A stretch of DNA of 64,000 nucleotides from Paenibacillus anaericanus (GCF_003994475.1 NZ_RZNY01000003.1:62001-126000); one strand, 5' to 3'; numbered from the stretch's first letter, positions 1 through 7,394 are shown. Numbers and translations: made by a program. The notes: a model not told the origin generated them from the letters alone.

Positions 1-114
1 AACTTCTACAATATTTAGAGTTACGTTATTATGAAATAAAAATTTTTCCGGATAAATCAAGGCATACACTAAATATAGGAACAATAAAAAGGTAATCGAG
101 ATAATCAGAATCAC
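1..114 (-). CDS. kdpF: KdpF, small subunit of the Kdp potassium ATPase (truncated by window edge)
   Basis: Starting at a GTG, the minus strand reads a single hydrophobic helix followed by YALIYPEKF, the signature end of KdpF peptides, which stabilise the KdpFABC potassium-pumping ATPase in the membrane. A GGAGG sequence lies 8 nt before the GTG. The start overlaps the stop codon of the preceding 36-aa ORF, indicating translational coupling. The frame has no stop before position 1, so the 3' end is missing. kdpA, kdpB and kdpC are expected beyond the window. The c-di-AMP riboswitch upstream fits potassium uptake. The identification rests on the PEKF motif, size and context. Confidence 0.78.
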   Translation of the reverse strand, partial: MILIISITFLLFLYLVYALIYPEKFLFHNNVTLNIVEV

Positions 115-221
115 AATTCATTCCTCCCCGTATCTTCAATTACACGTTCGCACCAAGTCGTAAATCCATAAAACAAACCGTATATAACTGCTAATGCAAC
201 CACCATATACAGATCCATCAT
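111..221 (-). CDS. Small membrane peptide (36 aa) encoded just before kdpF
   Basis: The ORF begins MMDLYMVVALAVIYGL, a predicted transmembrane helix, and has a short charged tail ending DTGRNEL. An AAAGGAG element precedes the ATG by about 11 nt. The stop overlaps the GTG of kdpF, and the gene starts 20 nt after the 137-aa gene ends, so the three are almost surely one transcript. I do not recognise a named family. Context suggests an accessory peptide of the Kdp complex. It is too short to show up in ordinary ORF searches, but its coupling to kdpF makes it likely to be real. Confidence 0.65.
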   Translation of the reverse strand: MMDLYMVVALAVIYGLFYGFTTWCERVIEDTGRNEL

Positions 222-241
222 GGTTCATCACACTCCTTTCA

Positions 242-655
242 TTATTCTAATAGGGCGGATTTGTCTGCCAGAAAGGCCACATCACCGCTGTGAGAATAAA
301 TTACATATTTCGCCCCAAGCCCCTTATACACTAATCGCGGATTTATAGAAGTTGTGATTACAAAAATGGGTTTTCTCGTCCATGAGCGGCACATCTGAAT
401 GTAACGACAACATAACGTAAGGCTGCTCTCAAACAGATATACTCTTCCTACCGGGAACGGCGGGAGATTCCACGTATTCGGATGACTCGTATCTGCCAAA
501 ATACAATGCTCGATTCCCAATTCTTCTAGCCGACTTTTGCCCATTTGGCTGTTGGTTATCCCTGATACCTTAATGCCTTTGAATTTCAATAATTTTATGA
601 AATTTTCTCCGGCCTTTGTTGGTGCCCATACAACTACATATTCTTCTTTCGCCAT
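242..655 (-). CDS. Unknown 137-aa protein, first gene of the c-di-AMP-regulated kdp transcript
   Basis: The product starts MAKEEYVVVWAPTKAGE and alternates beta-like hydrophobic stretches (YVVVWAP, KPIFVITT, AKYVIYS) with helices, giving the look of a small Rossmann-like or flavodoxin-like fold. No catalytic motif is evident and I do not recognise the family. An ATG 27 nt further upstream (position 682) is possible. The ATG at 655 is preferred because AAGGGA precedes it, while nothing resembling a ribosome site precedes 682. The gene follows a ydaO-class riboswitch and terminator and precedes the 36-aa peptide and kdpF. A role in potassium homeostasis is therefore likely by context only. Confidence 0.6.
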   Translation of the reverse strand: MAKEEYVVVWAPTKAGENFIKLLKFKGIKVSGITNSQMGKSRLEELGIEHCILADTSHPNTWNLPPFPVGRVYLFESSLTLCCRYIQMCRSWTRKPIFVITTSINPRLVYKGLGAKYVIYSHSGDVAFLADKSALLE

Positions 656-802
656 CTCTATCTTTTCCCTTCTCAAGCACATAAGGAGGCAACGAAAATC
701 TCCGAACGATCCTTTGATCAGTCATCATTTTCGGACACAGTTCCTAATCACTGTGTCACGTCATTAGACGGTACCTGTAAATAATTTTCATAAAATGGCA
801 CA

Positions 803-831
803 ACAAAAAGCCACAGAGGAAATCCTCTGTG
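803..831 (-). terminator. Intrinsic terminator of the minus-strand c-di-AMP riboswitch
   Basis: A perfect 9-bp stem (CACAGAGGA with TCCTCTGTG, 2-nt loop) is followed on the minus strand by GGCTTTTTG. It lies about 30 nt after the aptamer and about 150 nt before the first coding sequence, the position expected for the expression platform of an OFF switch that stops kdp transcription when c-di-AMP is high. Confidence 0.85.
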
Positions 832-861
832 ACTCAAAAGCCGTCACATTGCACTCATCCT

Positions 862-1034
862 CTCTCCATACGCTTACGAGGTTAGCTGTCGGATTCGGGC
901 GGTGAGAGTCGCCCTACCTGTATCAATGCACTACTCATGCATCATTTACAGGATTCACCCCATAATCGGCTCCGACTCTCACATCGGATGCCCATTGTTG
1001 GTTCCCCCGCTTTCCTTAACGGAAATTAAGCGGA
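862..1034 (-). promoter_or_regulatory. ydaO/yuaA-class c-di-AMP riboswitch upstream of kdp
   Basis: Read on the minus strand, the segment contains the conserved blocks of the ydaO/yuaA aptamer in order: CGCTT near the 5' end, GCGGGGGAACC, GGGGTGAATCC, AGGGCGACTCTCACCGCCC, GAATCCGACAGCTAACCTCG, and a closing GGAGAGAG. The class binds cyclic di-AMP and usually turns off potassium import and cell-wall genes. A terminator follows (803-831) and a promoter precedes (1080-1108). The genes downstream encode a potassium pump, which matches the known regulon of the class. The boundaries are approximate. Confidence 0.93.
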
Positions 1035-1079
1035 TAAATATTCGATTGTTTTTTGAATTGTGTGATGGAAACAGGAGTA

Positions 1080-1108
1080 ATCATACATTCAAGCTGATTT
1101 ATTGTAAA
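1080..1108 (-). promoter_or_regulatory. Probable sigma-A promoter for the kdp riboswitch transcript
   Basis: On the minus strand, TTTACA at 1103-1108 is separated by 17 nt from TATGAT at 1080-1085. Each hexamer differs from consensus at one position. The predicted start, near 1073, leaves about 40 nt before the aptamer. Confidence 0.65.
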
Positions 1109-1421
1109 ATGCGATTGTTGCCAAAAAAATGCAAATTCGAAACTAAATACATATTGGAGAGCGCTTACTTGATATCTATACTCCTTATCTCTCTTATTTT
1201 CGTGAGTTTGCAATGATTATCGCGAAAATGGTAATGATTGTGATAAATTTAATACAGAATAGAAAATGGGGACTTTGACCACTCAAAAACCTATAAATCA
1301 AGAAACCGAGCCTGAGAGAGGTAGAGGCCTTGTAATAGGTCACATATATGCTTTTAGTCCATTTTTTCTCCGTTGTTGCCCGAATTTGGTTTAACCCTGA
1401 CTTAAGAGATAACTTTTGACT

Positions 1422-1451
1422 TTTACAAAAGGATTCAAGCCATAGTATCAT
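1422..1451 (+). promoter_or_regulatory. Probable sigma-A promoter for the plus-strand riboswitch transcript
   Basis: TTTACA at 1422-1427 is followed after 18 nt by TATCAT at 1446-1451. The predicted start near 1458 lies just ahead of the plus-strand aptamer. Confidence 0.5.
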
Positions 1452-1466
1452 TCTGAGGAACACACG

Positions 1467-1617
1467 CTGAATTACCGCGTTCCGCGGGAAACGGGGGAAC
1501 CATCAGGCCGATAAGGCCTACTGGGGTGAATCCGAAGGAGATGATTTGTAGTCTCATAAGGTAGGGCGACTCTCACCGCCCGAATCCGACAGCTAACCTC
1601 GTAAGCGCATAGAGAGA
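1467..1617 (+). promoter_or_regulatory. Second ydaO/yuaA-class c-di-AMP riboswitch, divergent from the first
   Basis: The plus strand shows the same ordered blocks as the kdp aptamer: a CCGCG/CGCGG pairing near the start, ACGGGGGAACC, GGGGTGAATCC, AGGGCGACTCTCACCGCCC, GAATCCGACAGCTAACCTCG, and GAGAGAG at the end. It has its own promoter candidate and its own terminator (1671-1708). The genes downstream (1748-3262) are not recognised members of the known c-di-AMP regulon, which makes this copy the more interesting of the two. Confidence 0.93.
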
Positions 1618-1670
1618 GACCCTTCATTCGCCACGCATTTGCGTCAGGTTTATTTGTCCCTGTAATCGCA

Positions 1671-1708
1671 AACCGCAGCAGAGGTCCTACTCTGTCTGCG
1701 GTTTTTTT
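1671..1708 (+). terminator. Intrinsic terminator of the plus-strand c-di-AMP riboswitch
   Basis: AACCGCAG pairs with CTGCGGTT, an inner AGAG/TCTG stem extends the hairpin, and seven T residues follow. It sits about 55 nt after the aptamer and about 40 nt before the first start codon, as expected for a transcriptional OFF switch. Confidence 0.88.
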
Positions 1709-1747
1709 GATGCCTACAATGAAAGAGTTGCAAAGGGATGAGTCACT

Positions 1748-2206
1748 TTGAATGAAAAAAAGGTTTATTATTTGGGGATACATCAAAACATGCTTGAACC
1801 CGTAAGTCTAAGCTACTTATGCTTCGGGGCGCTATGGTATGAGGATAATAATCAGCGATATATTGTGGGTTACGGATTTGGTGAGAACAAAATAGAGGTG
1901 CTTCGCCAGTTTAGTAACCATTCATCTTGTGAGAAATGCATGGATCCAAACATTGTACGCGAGGTGTATAGAAGCATTCGGGATAAGCAGCAGAAACAGG
2001 ATTGGTCTACACGACTCAGATTTCCACTCTCCAATGTCTTTAGAGCACCTTGGAAGGATGTTGCCTCCGGTTGGTATATCGTAAGATCTCGCAAGATCTT
2101 TCCTTTACATCTATCTGCTATTCATAAAAAGAGATATCGGATATGGCTGGAGCACTGGAGCATACTGCTGTCTGTGAGAGTGAATCCGAACTGTTCGCTT
2201 TTATAG
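1748..2206 (+). CDS. Unknown protein, first gene under the second c-di-AMP riboswitch; probably frameshifted near its 3' end
   Basis: A TTG start is preceded by AAAGGGA. The 152-aa product is soluble-looking and contains a CEKC pair (about residues 61-64), but I recognise no family. The last 24 residues in this frame are odd (rich in Trp, Arg and Leu). At the A-run 2126-2130 the -1 frame instead opens a more protein-like 50-residue extension ending at 2283, inside the next gene's start. The native product may thus be about 177 aa, reached by a correction of one A or by slippage at AAAAAG. The gene is 40 nt after the riboswitch terminator. Confidence 0.55.
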   Translation: MNEKKVYYLGIHQNMLEPVSLSYLCFGALWYEDNNQRYIVGYGFGENKIEVLRQFSNHSSCEKCMDPNIVREVYRSIRDKQQKQDWSTRLRFPLSNVFRAPWKDVASGWYIVRSRKIFPLHLSAIHKKRYRIWLEHWSILLSVRVNPNCSLL

Positions 2207-2283
2207 AAAAGGTTAAATTCACCCATAATGTGGATCTTAAACTTATGGAATCCTCAGGAGGAACGCTAAATGGATCAGAATAA
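2131..2283 (+). other. Alternative -1 frame tail of the preceding gene (possible frameshift product)
   Basis: Immediately after the AAAAAG run, the -1 frame reads EISDMAGALEHTAVCESESE and continues through FAFIEKVKF to stop at 2283. This tail is hydrophilic, balanced in charge and overlaps the next ATG by 14 nt, which looks like ordinary operon coupling. The in-frame alternative ends 64 nt before the next gene and has an unlikely composition. A separate ATG exists at 2143, but no good ribosome site precedes it. A natural frameshift, a sequencing error in the homopolymer or programmed slippage are all possible. Confidence 0.45.
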
Positions 2284-2755
2284 ACTTTCGCAAATAGAAC
2301 TCTTTGCTTTTGATTCTCCCCCATTTCTTCTGAGTGGGACCGGACAATCAGAACGATGCTGGCATGTTGTCCTTAAGCTTTCTTGTGGTAAACAATGTGG
2401 CTTTGCTGAATGTATCCTTTCTGCGGATGATACAGCAGTGGATTTAATTAGGTGGGGTTCCTTCCTAATGAATATCCGGAACCGTACACTTGAAGAGGCG
2501 TTGGAGATTGTTCGCCATAAAGACTCTGAATGGGCAAAAAATCAGTTTAAATTGGTTCAGACTGCCTTACTGAAACTTGCTCAAGTCAAATATGTACAGT
2601 ATAGAATTGCTGTGGGTTCAGAATTATGGGAGTACCGCAATCATTCAATTTTATTAAAAGCATTGCCGAAGGTCTTAATCCCGAAGCAGCCTCACTTTGA
2701 TCTAAATACAACGAATTTAATCAATAAATCTACGGCTTACTTCTCGATTTTATAA
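2270..2755 (+). CDS. Unknown 161-aa protein, second gene of the c-di-AMP-controlled group
   Basis: The ATG is preceded by AGGAGG at optimal spacing. The sequence has an N-terminal half with beta-like segments and a CGFAEC stretch (about residues 44-49), then a helical middle. The N-terminal layout faintly recalls the capping domain of enolase-superfamily epimerases (a GxAEC-like turn followed by a helix), but no barrel follows, so I do not assign that function. No membrane segment or signal peptide is visible. It is co-directional with its neighbours, overlaps the -1 tail of the previous gene, and is 36 nt from the next. Confidence 0.6.
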   Translation: MDQNKLSQIELFAFDSPPFLLSGTGQSERCWHVVLKLSCGKQCGFAECILSADDTAVDLIRWGSFLMNIRNRTLEEALEIVRHKDSEWAKNQFKLVQTALLKLAQVKYVQYRIAVGSELWEYRNHSILLKALPKVLIPKQPHFDLNTTNLINKSTAYFSIL

Positions 2756-2791
2756 ATTTATCACAATTTTTCTTTAGAGAGGACTTTTGCA

Positions 2792-3262
2792 ATGAACACG
2801 TCTCCCTTACTACGAAAACTCCATAGTAACAATAAGATGTATGCCAAATACGTACACAAGTACGCGAATTCAATATACTCCCTTAGTTATGTGATGTTGG
2901 AAGAATCCGTTGCAGCGGAAGAAGTAACAACGTGTACCTTTTTGGAGCTCTACGAGCCCTTTTCTCAAGCGGATTGGAATCCTCGTCAGTTCTCTTTGCA
3001 AGCTTATCAATTTTGTATACGTCAATGCTCTGAAGGACTGACGAGCGATCCCCTACGATCTACTGAGGCTCTTAACGAGAGAGTCCTGAAGTTTCTATGG
3101 TACGGGATGAAGCTCCCCTTAGCCGATATTCAATGCATACTTGGGCAAAGTGTTCCTATACTGAAAGCGCAGCTTAGAAAAGAACGTGAACAAGCTAACA
3201 AAAAGGGGCATCCCAGTAACCATTCACATGGTTTGTGGAACACCCCTATTTTAAAAATATAA
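2792..3262 (+). CDS. Degenerate sigma-70-family (ECF-like) factor
   Basis: Residues about 15-55 (YAKYVHKYANSIYSLSYVML, then AAEEVTTCTFLELYE) resemble region 2 of ECF sigma factors, with the usual Ala-Glu-Glu/Asp-Val-x-x-x-x-Phe core. Residues about 105-140 (FLWYGMKLPLADIQCILG, then LKAQLRKERE) resemble a region 4 helix-turn-helix. At 156 aa it is slightly shorter than typical ECF factors, and the promoter-contacting positions look weakly conserved. No anti-sigma gene is next to it. AGAGAGGA precedes the ATG. It ends 13 nt from the convergent hrtA. It may be an active regulator or an adapted DNA-binding protein. Confidence 0.55.
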   Translation: MNTSPLLRKLHSNNKMYAKYVHKYANSIYSLSYVMLEESVAAEEVTTCTFLELYEPFSQADWNPRQFSLQAYQFCIRQCSEGLTSDPLRSTEALNERVLKFLWYGMKLPLADIQCILGQSVPILKAQLRKEREQANKKGHPSNHSHGLWNTPILKI

Positions 3263-3275
3263 GTGAATGAATTCT

Positions 3276-3947
3276 TTACACAAGCACTCCATCCTGTAAG
3301 TGCAACACACGGTCACACCACTCTAACATTCGCTCGTCATGCGTAACCATGACAGCTGATTTACCTTCTGATTTCACTTCATCAGCTATCATTTGTACCA
3401 CTTGTCTACCTCGCTTGAAATCCAAGCTGGCTGTTGGCTCATCTGCGAACAGAATCGCAGGATTGTTCATCCATGCCCGAGCTATAGCTACCCGTTGTTT
3501 CTCCCCTCCAGATAACTTCTCAGGATAAAAATTACGACGTTCCCATATATCCAGACGTTTCAATAAACGCTCGGAACGGTCTTTCGCTTCCTTGGAATTC
3601 ATCCCAGTAAGCCTTGCCACATATAACAACTGCTCTTGCACTTTTAAATAAGGCAGTAGATTGGCGCTTTGAAACATAAAGCCAATTTTGTGCAAACGAA
3701 TTGAAGTAAGCTCCTGCTTACTTTTTCCAGTCAGAGACTCTCCGTCCAGAATGATCTCTCCACTCGTTGGAGATAACAGCGCACCCGCCGTTGACAAGAA
3801 CGTACTCTTACCAGAACCAGAAGGACCAAGAACAGCTACAAACTCTCCTTCATTAACTTCGAGGTTTAAACGGTTAAGGATTGAGATCGTTGAATCTCCG
3901 TCACCAAAGGTCTTTGTAACTTGCTTCATTATCAATTTTGAACTCAT
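3276..3947 (-). CDS. hrtA: HrtA-type ABC transporter ATPase for heme export
   Basis: This 223-aa ATPase has Walker A GPSGSGKST at residues 41-49, a Q-loop MFQS near 91, the signature LSGGE at 145-149, Walker B ILFADEP near 165 and the H-loop THDE near 202. It belongs to the MacB/LolD-like subgroup that pairs with FtsX-like permeases. HrtA powers export of toxic heme or its products across the membrane. Its ATG overlaps the stop of hrtB in an ATGA arrangement, and the HssRS two-component genes lie immediately upstream. The assignment to HrtA rather than a generic MacB-like ATPase depends on that context. Confidence 0.85.
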   Translation of the reverse strand: MSSKLIMKQVTKTFGDGDSTISILNRLNLEVNEGEFVAVLGPSGSGKSTFLSTAGALLSPTSGEIILDGESLTGKSKQELTSIRLHKIGFMFQSANLLPYLKVQEQLLYVARLTGMNSKEAKDRSERLLKRLDIWERRNFYPEKLSGGEKQRVAIARAWMNNPAILFADEPTASLDFKRGRQVVQMIADEVKSEGKSAVMVTHDERMLEWCDRVLHLQDGVLV

Positions 3948-5062
3948 GCTCCAACCCTCCCAATAGCTTCCAATGCATCTACTTTAGCAACCTGAGTTAC
4001 TGAAATAAGTGATCCTAACAAGGACGTGACCACAAACAGACCACTTGTTAATAAAGCGGTAGACAGATTCATCTGGAACGGCATGGATTCAGGAAGGATT
4101 GACATTAATCCCCATGTCAACAACAGACTCAGACTAAGACTTACAACAGATAAGATTAAAACCTGTCCTACCACACTTCTTGCGAGATATGCTGTCTTCG
4201 TTCCCATGGCTTTCAATATCCCAAATTGACTGGTCTTTTGAATCGTTAGGACATAGAAGAAGACTGCTAGAACGAATGCACCAATAACATATAAAAAGGA
4301 TATCATCAGCAAGAGTGATTTTTGCTCTTCCGCATAACCTGGAATATTAGAAACAGCTTCTTTTTGTGTCATCACTTCCAAGTTGTCCACTTTCCCCGAT
4401 AACGCCGTTGCTTGATCAGAAGTGACATCTAGTGCAATAGCATTAAACAGGGATGATTTCAATATCTCAGGGTCCTGAGACATCAGCCCTTTCATGGTTT
4501 GCCAGTCATGAATATTCATAAAAATAACCGGAGTATGGCTATAGGACTGATTTTTGACAATTCCCGTAACCGTCAGAGTCATTCCCGTCGATTGATCTTT
4601 AATGGTGCTACCAATCTTCAATCCTGCATCAGCTAACTTAGAATCCACCAAGACATTCCCATTGTCATCATTGGTGACAGCTTCACCTTCCACAACTTTA
4701 GGTGAGAGTGCTCCTGCCATATCTACTGCAAAAAAGGTAACATCCGATTTCGTATCCAGTCCTTCAACTGTAACTGCACTCATTTGCATTGCAATTGGAG
4801 TTGCGTTCTCTTCTCCTACAATCGAGCGGACTTTGTTCAAATCATCTTCACCCAGTTGCGAACGTCTAAATTTCTGCTCCGCATCCCCCTGCATCACGAA
4901 ATGATTATTTGACATACTTTCGATTGCCGAGATATTCGCGTCAGCAAGTCCCTTCGCCAAACCGGTTACGAATAGAACCAGAAAAGAGACTAACAACATA
5001 ATGACCATTATAAAAATGTATCTAACCTTCGAGTGACGCATTTCTCTTAGTGCTAAGAACAT
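3944..5062 (-). CDS. hrtB: HrtB-type FtsX-family permease for heme export
   Basis: The 372-aa protein has one N-terminal transmembrane helix (about residues 14-36), a large extracytoplasmic domain (about 37-250) and three C-terminal helices (about 255-275, 300-325 and 340-362), the usual FtsX/MacB-like permease layout. With HrtA it forms the heme-regulated transporter that protects cells from excess heme. AAGGAGG precedes the ATG. The 69-nt gap upstream contains a direct repeat matching the HssR operator. HrtB proteins are about 350 aa, close to this one. Confidence 0.85.
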   Translation of the reverse strand: MFLALREMRHSKVRYIFIMVIMLLVSFLVLFVTGLAKGLADANISAIESMSNNHFVMQGDAEQKFRRSQLGEDDLNKVRSIVGEENATPIAMQMSAVTVEGLDTKSDVTFFAVDMAGALSPKVVEGEAVTNDDNGNVLVDSKLADAGLKIGSTIKDQSTGMTLTVTGIVKNQSYSHTPVIFMNIHDWQTMKGLMSQDPEILKSSLFNAIALDVTSDQATALSGKVDNLEVMTQKEAVSNIPGYAEEQKSLLLMISFLYVIGAFVLAVFFYVLTIQKTSQFGILKAMGTKTAYLARSVVGQVLILSVVSLSLSLLLTWGLMSILPESMPFQMNLSTALLTSGLFVVTSLLGSLISVTQVAKVDALEAIGRVGA

Positions 5063-5105
5063 AAAAATTTCCCTCCTTGTCTCTATGACTCTAGTTTAGG
5101 AGGGA

Positions 5106-5125
5106 AACATGAACGGAATATGAAT
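5106..5125 (-). promoter_or_regulatory. HssR operator (direct repeat) upstream of hrtBA
   Basis: On the minus strand, ATTCATATT and GTTCATGTT are separated by 2 nt. This matches the published HssR direct repeat (GTTCATATT, 2 nt, GTTCATATT) with one mismatch in each half. The site is 44 nt before the hrtB start, between hssS and hrtB, so phosphorylated HssR can activate hrtBA separately from hssRS. Confidence 0.85.
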
Positions 5126-5131
5126 AACAAA

Positions 5132-6508
5132 TTACAAATACGGCAAAGTCACGGTAAATACGGTTCCTTCTCCTAGCTTACTAGCTACTTGAATCGACCC
5201 GTTGTGAGCATGAACAATTTTTTGAACAATGGAAAGTCCGAGCCCCGTGCCGTTACTTTCACGAGTTCGCACCCGATCCACCTTAAAGAAACGGTCGAAG
5301 ATATTAGGTAAATCCCCCTCAGCAATGCCTTCACCCGTATCGGATACAGTAACAATGCAGTGCTTGTCCTGAACTTCTGCAGCGATCATCACCTTACCGC
5401 CAGCCGGAGTATGTTTTATCGCATTTGAAATGAGATTCATCCATACTTGATGCAATAAATCTTCATCCCCATATAAATTCATGTCAGGCACACTTAATTT
5501 AAGAAATAATTCCTTATCCGTAAGTTTCCATTCCATGATTTGAGCGACTTGGCGAATTTGGGCGCGAAGATTAAATGTTTTCATGTGCAATGTATTTGAA
5601 TCATAGTCCAAGGTGGATAACGTCAATAATTGCTTACTTAGTAAGGATAACCGTCTGCTCTCCTCTTCTATAATAGAAAGATAATAAACCCTTTGATCAT
5701 GTGTTATCGATTGATCCTTAAGTGTAGTAGCAAACCCCTGAATAGAGGTAAGTGGAGATTCGATTTCATGAGATACGTTAGCAACAAATTCCTGTCTCGC
5801 TCTTTCAGTCCGTTCCAGTTCTTGACTCATTATTGTAAAACTATTTGCTAATTGCCCTATCTCATCACGTCTTCGAGTCTGCACTCTCAAGTTATACTTC
5901 CCCTTGGCAATATCTTGGGTAGCCACAGTAAGCCGTGAAATCGGTCTTACGATATGAAGAATGCTAATCATTAAGAAGAGAAAGCTAAATAAAACGGCCG
6001 CACCTAAGAGCAGTGCAAAGAACACTCGCAATTCACCGAATTGCACATTAGCATCTGGACGCATAAACATGGCGAAAGTCCGATGTTCGATTTGAACAGG
6101 TACACCTATCGCATTTTCTATTTCACTATCAAAGAATCCTGTAATAAACAAATTGGCCTTATACTCAGCGACACCATGAAAAATATTTCCGTCTAATACA
6201 TGCTGTAATTGCTCCTGTTTCAAATCATAACTCTTAAAGGGGTTACCAAAAAAACGTTCATCCCCTTTATTGTCCGTCAAGTATATTCGATATCCTAGCG
6301 AAGCAGCATTACTAAGGTATTCATCAATCGAGTTCGGATGCTCTTCACTAAATTTCTGTAAGTTCAACGCCATTTGTGTTAATTTCTTATCATTTTGAGG
6401 TTTTATCTTTACATGATAATAGCCGTTTGATAACAGAAATCCGAGAAGAAAGCTCACGACAATCATCGAACAAAATACAATGCACATCCTTGCATATAAA
6501 GACTTCAT
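5132..6508 (-). CDS. hssS: HssS heme-sensing histidine kinase
   Basis: This 458-aa membrane kinase has a helix at about residues 9-29, an extracytoplasmic sensor domain (about 30-160), a second helix (about 163-186), HAMP, a dimerisation domain with His247 in VSHEIESPLT, and an ATPase domain with NLISNAIKH, DTGEGI and GTGLGLSI. The short sensor domain shares segments with staphylococcal HssS, such as YRIYLTD, FITGFFD and AMFMRPD. HssS responds to heme-associated membrane stress and phosphorylates HssR. The start overlaps the hssR stop (ATGA), so the pair is co-translated. Confidence 0.9.
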   Translation of the reverse strand: MKSLYARMCIVFCSMIVVSFLLGFLLSNGYYHVKIKPQNDKKLTQMALNLQKFSEEHPNSIDEYLSNAASLGYRIYLTDNKGDERFFGNPFKSYDLKQEQLQHVLDGNIFHGVAEYKANLFITGFFDSEIENAIGVPVQIEHRTFAMFMRPDANVQFGELRVFFALLLGAAVLFSFLFLMISILHIVRPISRLTVATQDIAKGKYNLRVQTRRRDEIGQLANSFTIMSQELERTERARQEFVANVSHEIESPLTSIQGFATTLKDQSITHDQRVYYLSIIEEESRRLSLLSKQLLTLSTLDYDSNTLHMKTFNLRAQIRQVAQIMEWKLTDKELFLKLSVPDMNLYGDEDLLHQVWMNLISNAIKHTPAGGKVMIAAEVQDKHCIVTVSDTGEGIAEGDLPNIFDRFFKVDRVRTRESNGTGLGLSIVQKIVHAHNGSIQVASKLGEGTVFTVTLPYL

Positions 6509-7182
6509 GTATTCACCAGCTCCAATTTATATCCTACACCTCTAACAGTACGAATAATGAAGCTATCCTCGTAATCGGCAAATCTTCCCCGCAGCCTTTT
6601 AATATGTACATCAACTGTTCGTTCATCACCTTCATAATCAAACCCCCACACTAACTCAATCAATTCTCCTCGCGAGAAGAGCCGACCTGGAAACTGAGCT
6701 AACTGGGCTAGGAGTTCGAATTCCTTTGCGGGCAATAACAGCATATCTTTCCCATCCGTAACCTCATAGTTTTTACGATCAATCACAAGTTCCTTCAAAC
6801 GAATCTTGTCCTCAAAAGCAATCGAGTAGCGGCGAAACAATGCCCGTATCCGGAATAATAACTCATCAGGTTCAAACGGCTTAGTTAAATAATCATCTGT
6901 TCCACGCAAATACCCTTGTTCCTTATCACTTAATTGTTGACGCGCTGTCAGCAAAATAATCGGAATATCATAATTCTCACGGATATGCTGGCAAAGTTCC
7001 AAGCCATCGATATGTGGCATCATGACATCGAGAATGGCTAAATCAACCGTAGCCTCTTTCATTTTTTCAATAGCCTCTTTGCCATCCTTGGCTTCCAATA
7101 CGAAATACCCTTCATTAGTTAATACATGTCTTAATAAAGTACGAATATGTGGATCATCATCTGCGATTAATAGATTTTTCAC
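6505..7182 (-). CDS. hssR: HssR heme-responsive OmpR-family response regulator
   Basis: The 225-aa protein has a receiver domain with acidic pocket DDD at 8-10 and phosphoacceptor Asp52, TAR and K(P) motifs (TDDYLTKPF), and a C-terminal winged helix ending in the ERTVDVHIKRLR and RTVRGVGYKLE elements. Those segments, especially the GYDYEGDERTVDVHIKRLR-like stretch, are close to staphylococcal HssR. A GTG start is preceded by TAGGAG. Phosphorylated HssR activates the hrtBA operon through the direct repeat at 5106-5125. The gene is the first of a minus-strand hssRS unit. Confidence 0.9.
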   Translation of the reverse strand: MKNLLIADDDPHIRTLLRHVLTNEGYFVLEAKDGKEAIEKMKEATVDLAILDVMMPHIDGLELCQHIRENYDIPIILLTARQQLSDKEQGYLRGTDDYLTKPFEPDELLFRIRALFRRYSIAFEDKIRLKELVIDRKNYEVTDGKDMLLLPAKEFELLAQLAQFPGRLFSRGELIELVWGFDYEGDERTVDVHIKRLRGRFADYEDSFIIRTVRGVGYKLELVNT

Positions 7183-7394
7183 CGTTCCAACTCCTAACGA
7201 ACTGTAATATTACTGACGATCGATGACCGCCTCATGGGCCAAATATCTATACGATCACTGTTATTTAGTGTAACTTATATTTCTTTATTTTCAAAAATTA
7301 ATTCGCACCCCTTAGTACCTACATTTCGCACACCCAAAATCCCCTTAATCTGCTACGCTGTTTTTATTTACATAGGTAGAGGGGGAATAAGCTT

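Larger units (their letters stand above)
871..1607. repeat. 47-bp perfect inverted repeat formed by the two riboswitch 3' halves
   Basis: The minus-strand segment 871-917 and the plus-strand segment 1561-1607 are identical over 47 nt, from GTAGGGCGACTC to CTCGTAAGCG, and stay nearly identical for another 11 nt. The 5' halves of the aptamers differ much more. The repeat is the conserved part of two divergently oriented c-di-AMP aptamers. The unbroken identity suggests recent duplication or gene conversion. Confidence 0.9.

Noticed and set aside
902-1216. Plus-strand ORF of 104 aa
   Set aside because: It is antisense to the kdp riboswitch and its promoter, so it is a shadow of conserved RNA structure.
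1472-1786. Minus-strand ORF of 104 aa
   Set aside because: It runs opposite to the plus-strand riboswitch and terminator, with no ribosome site.
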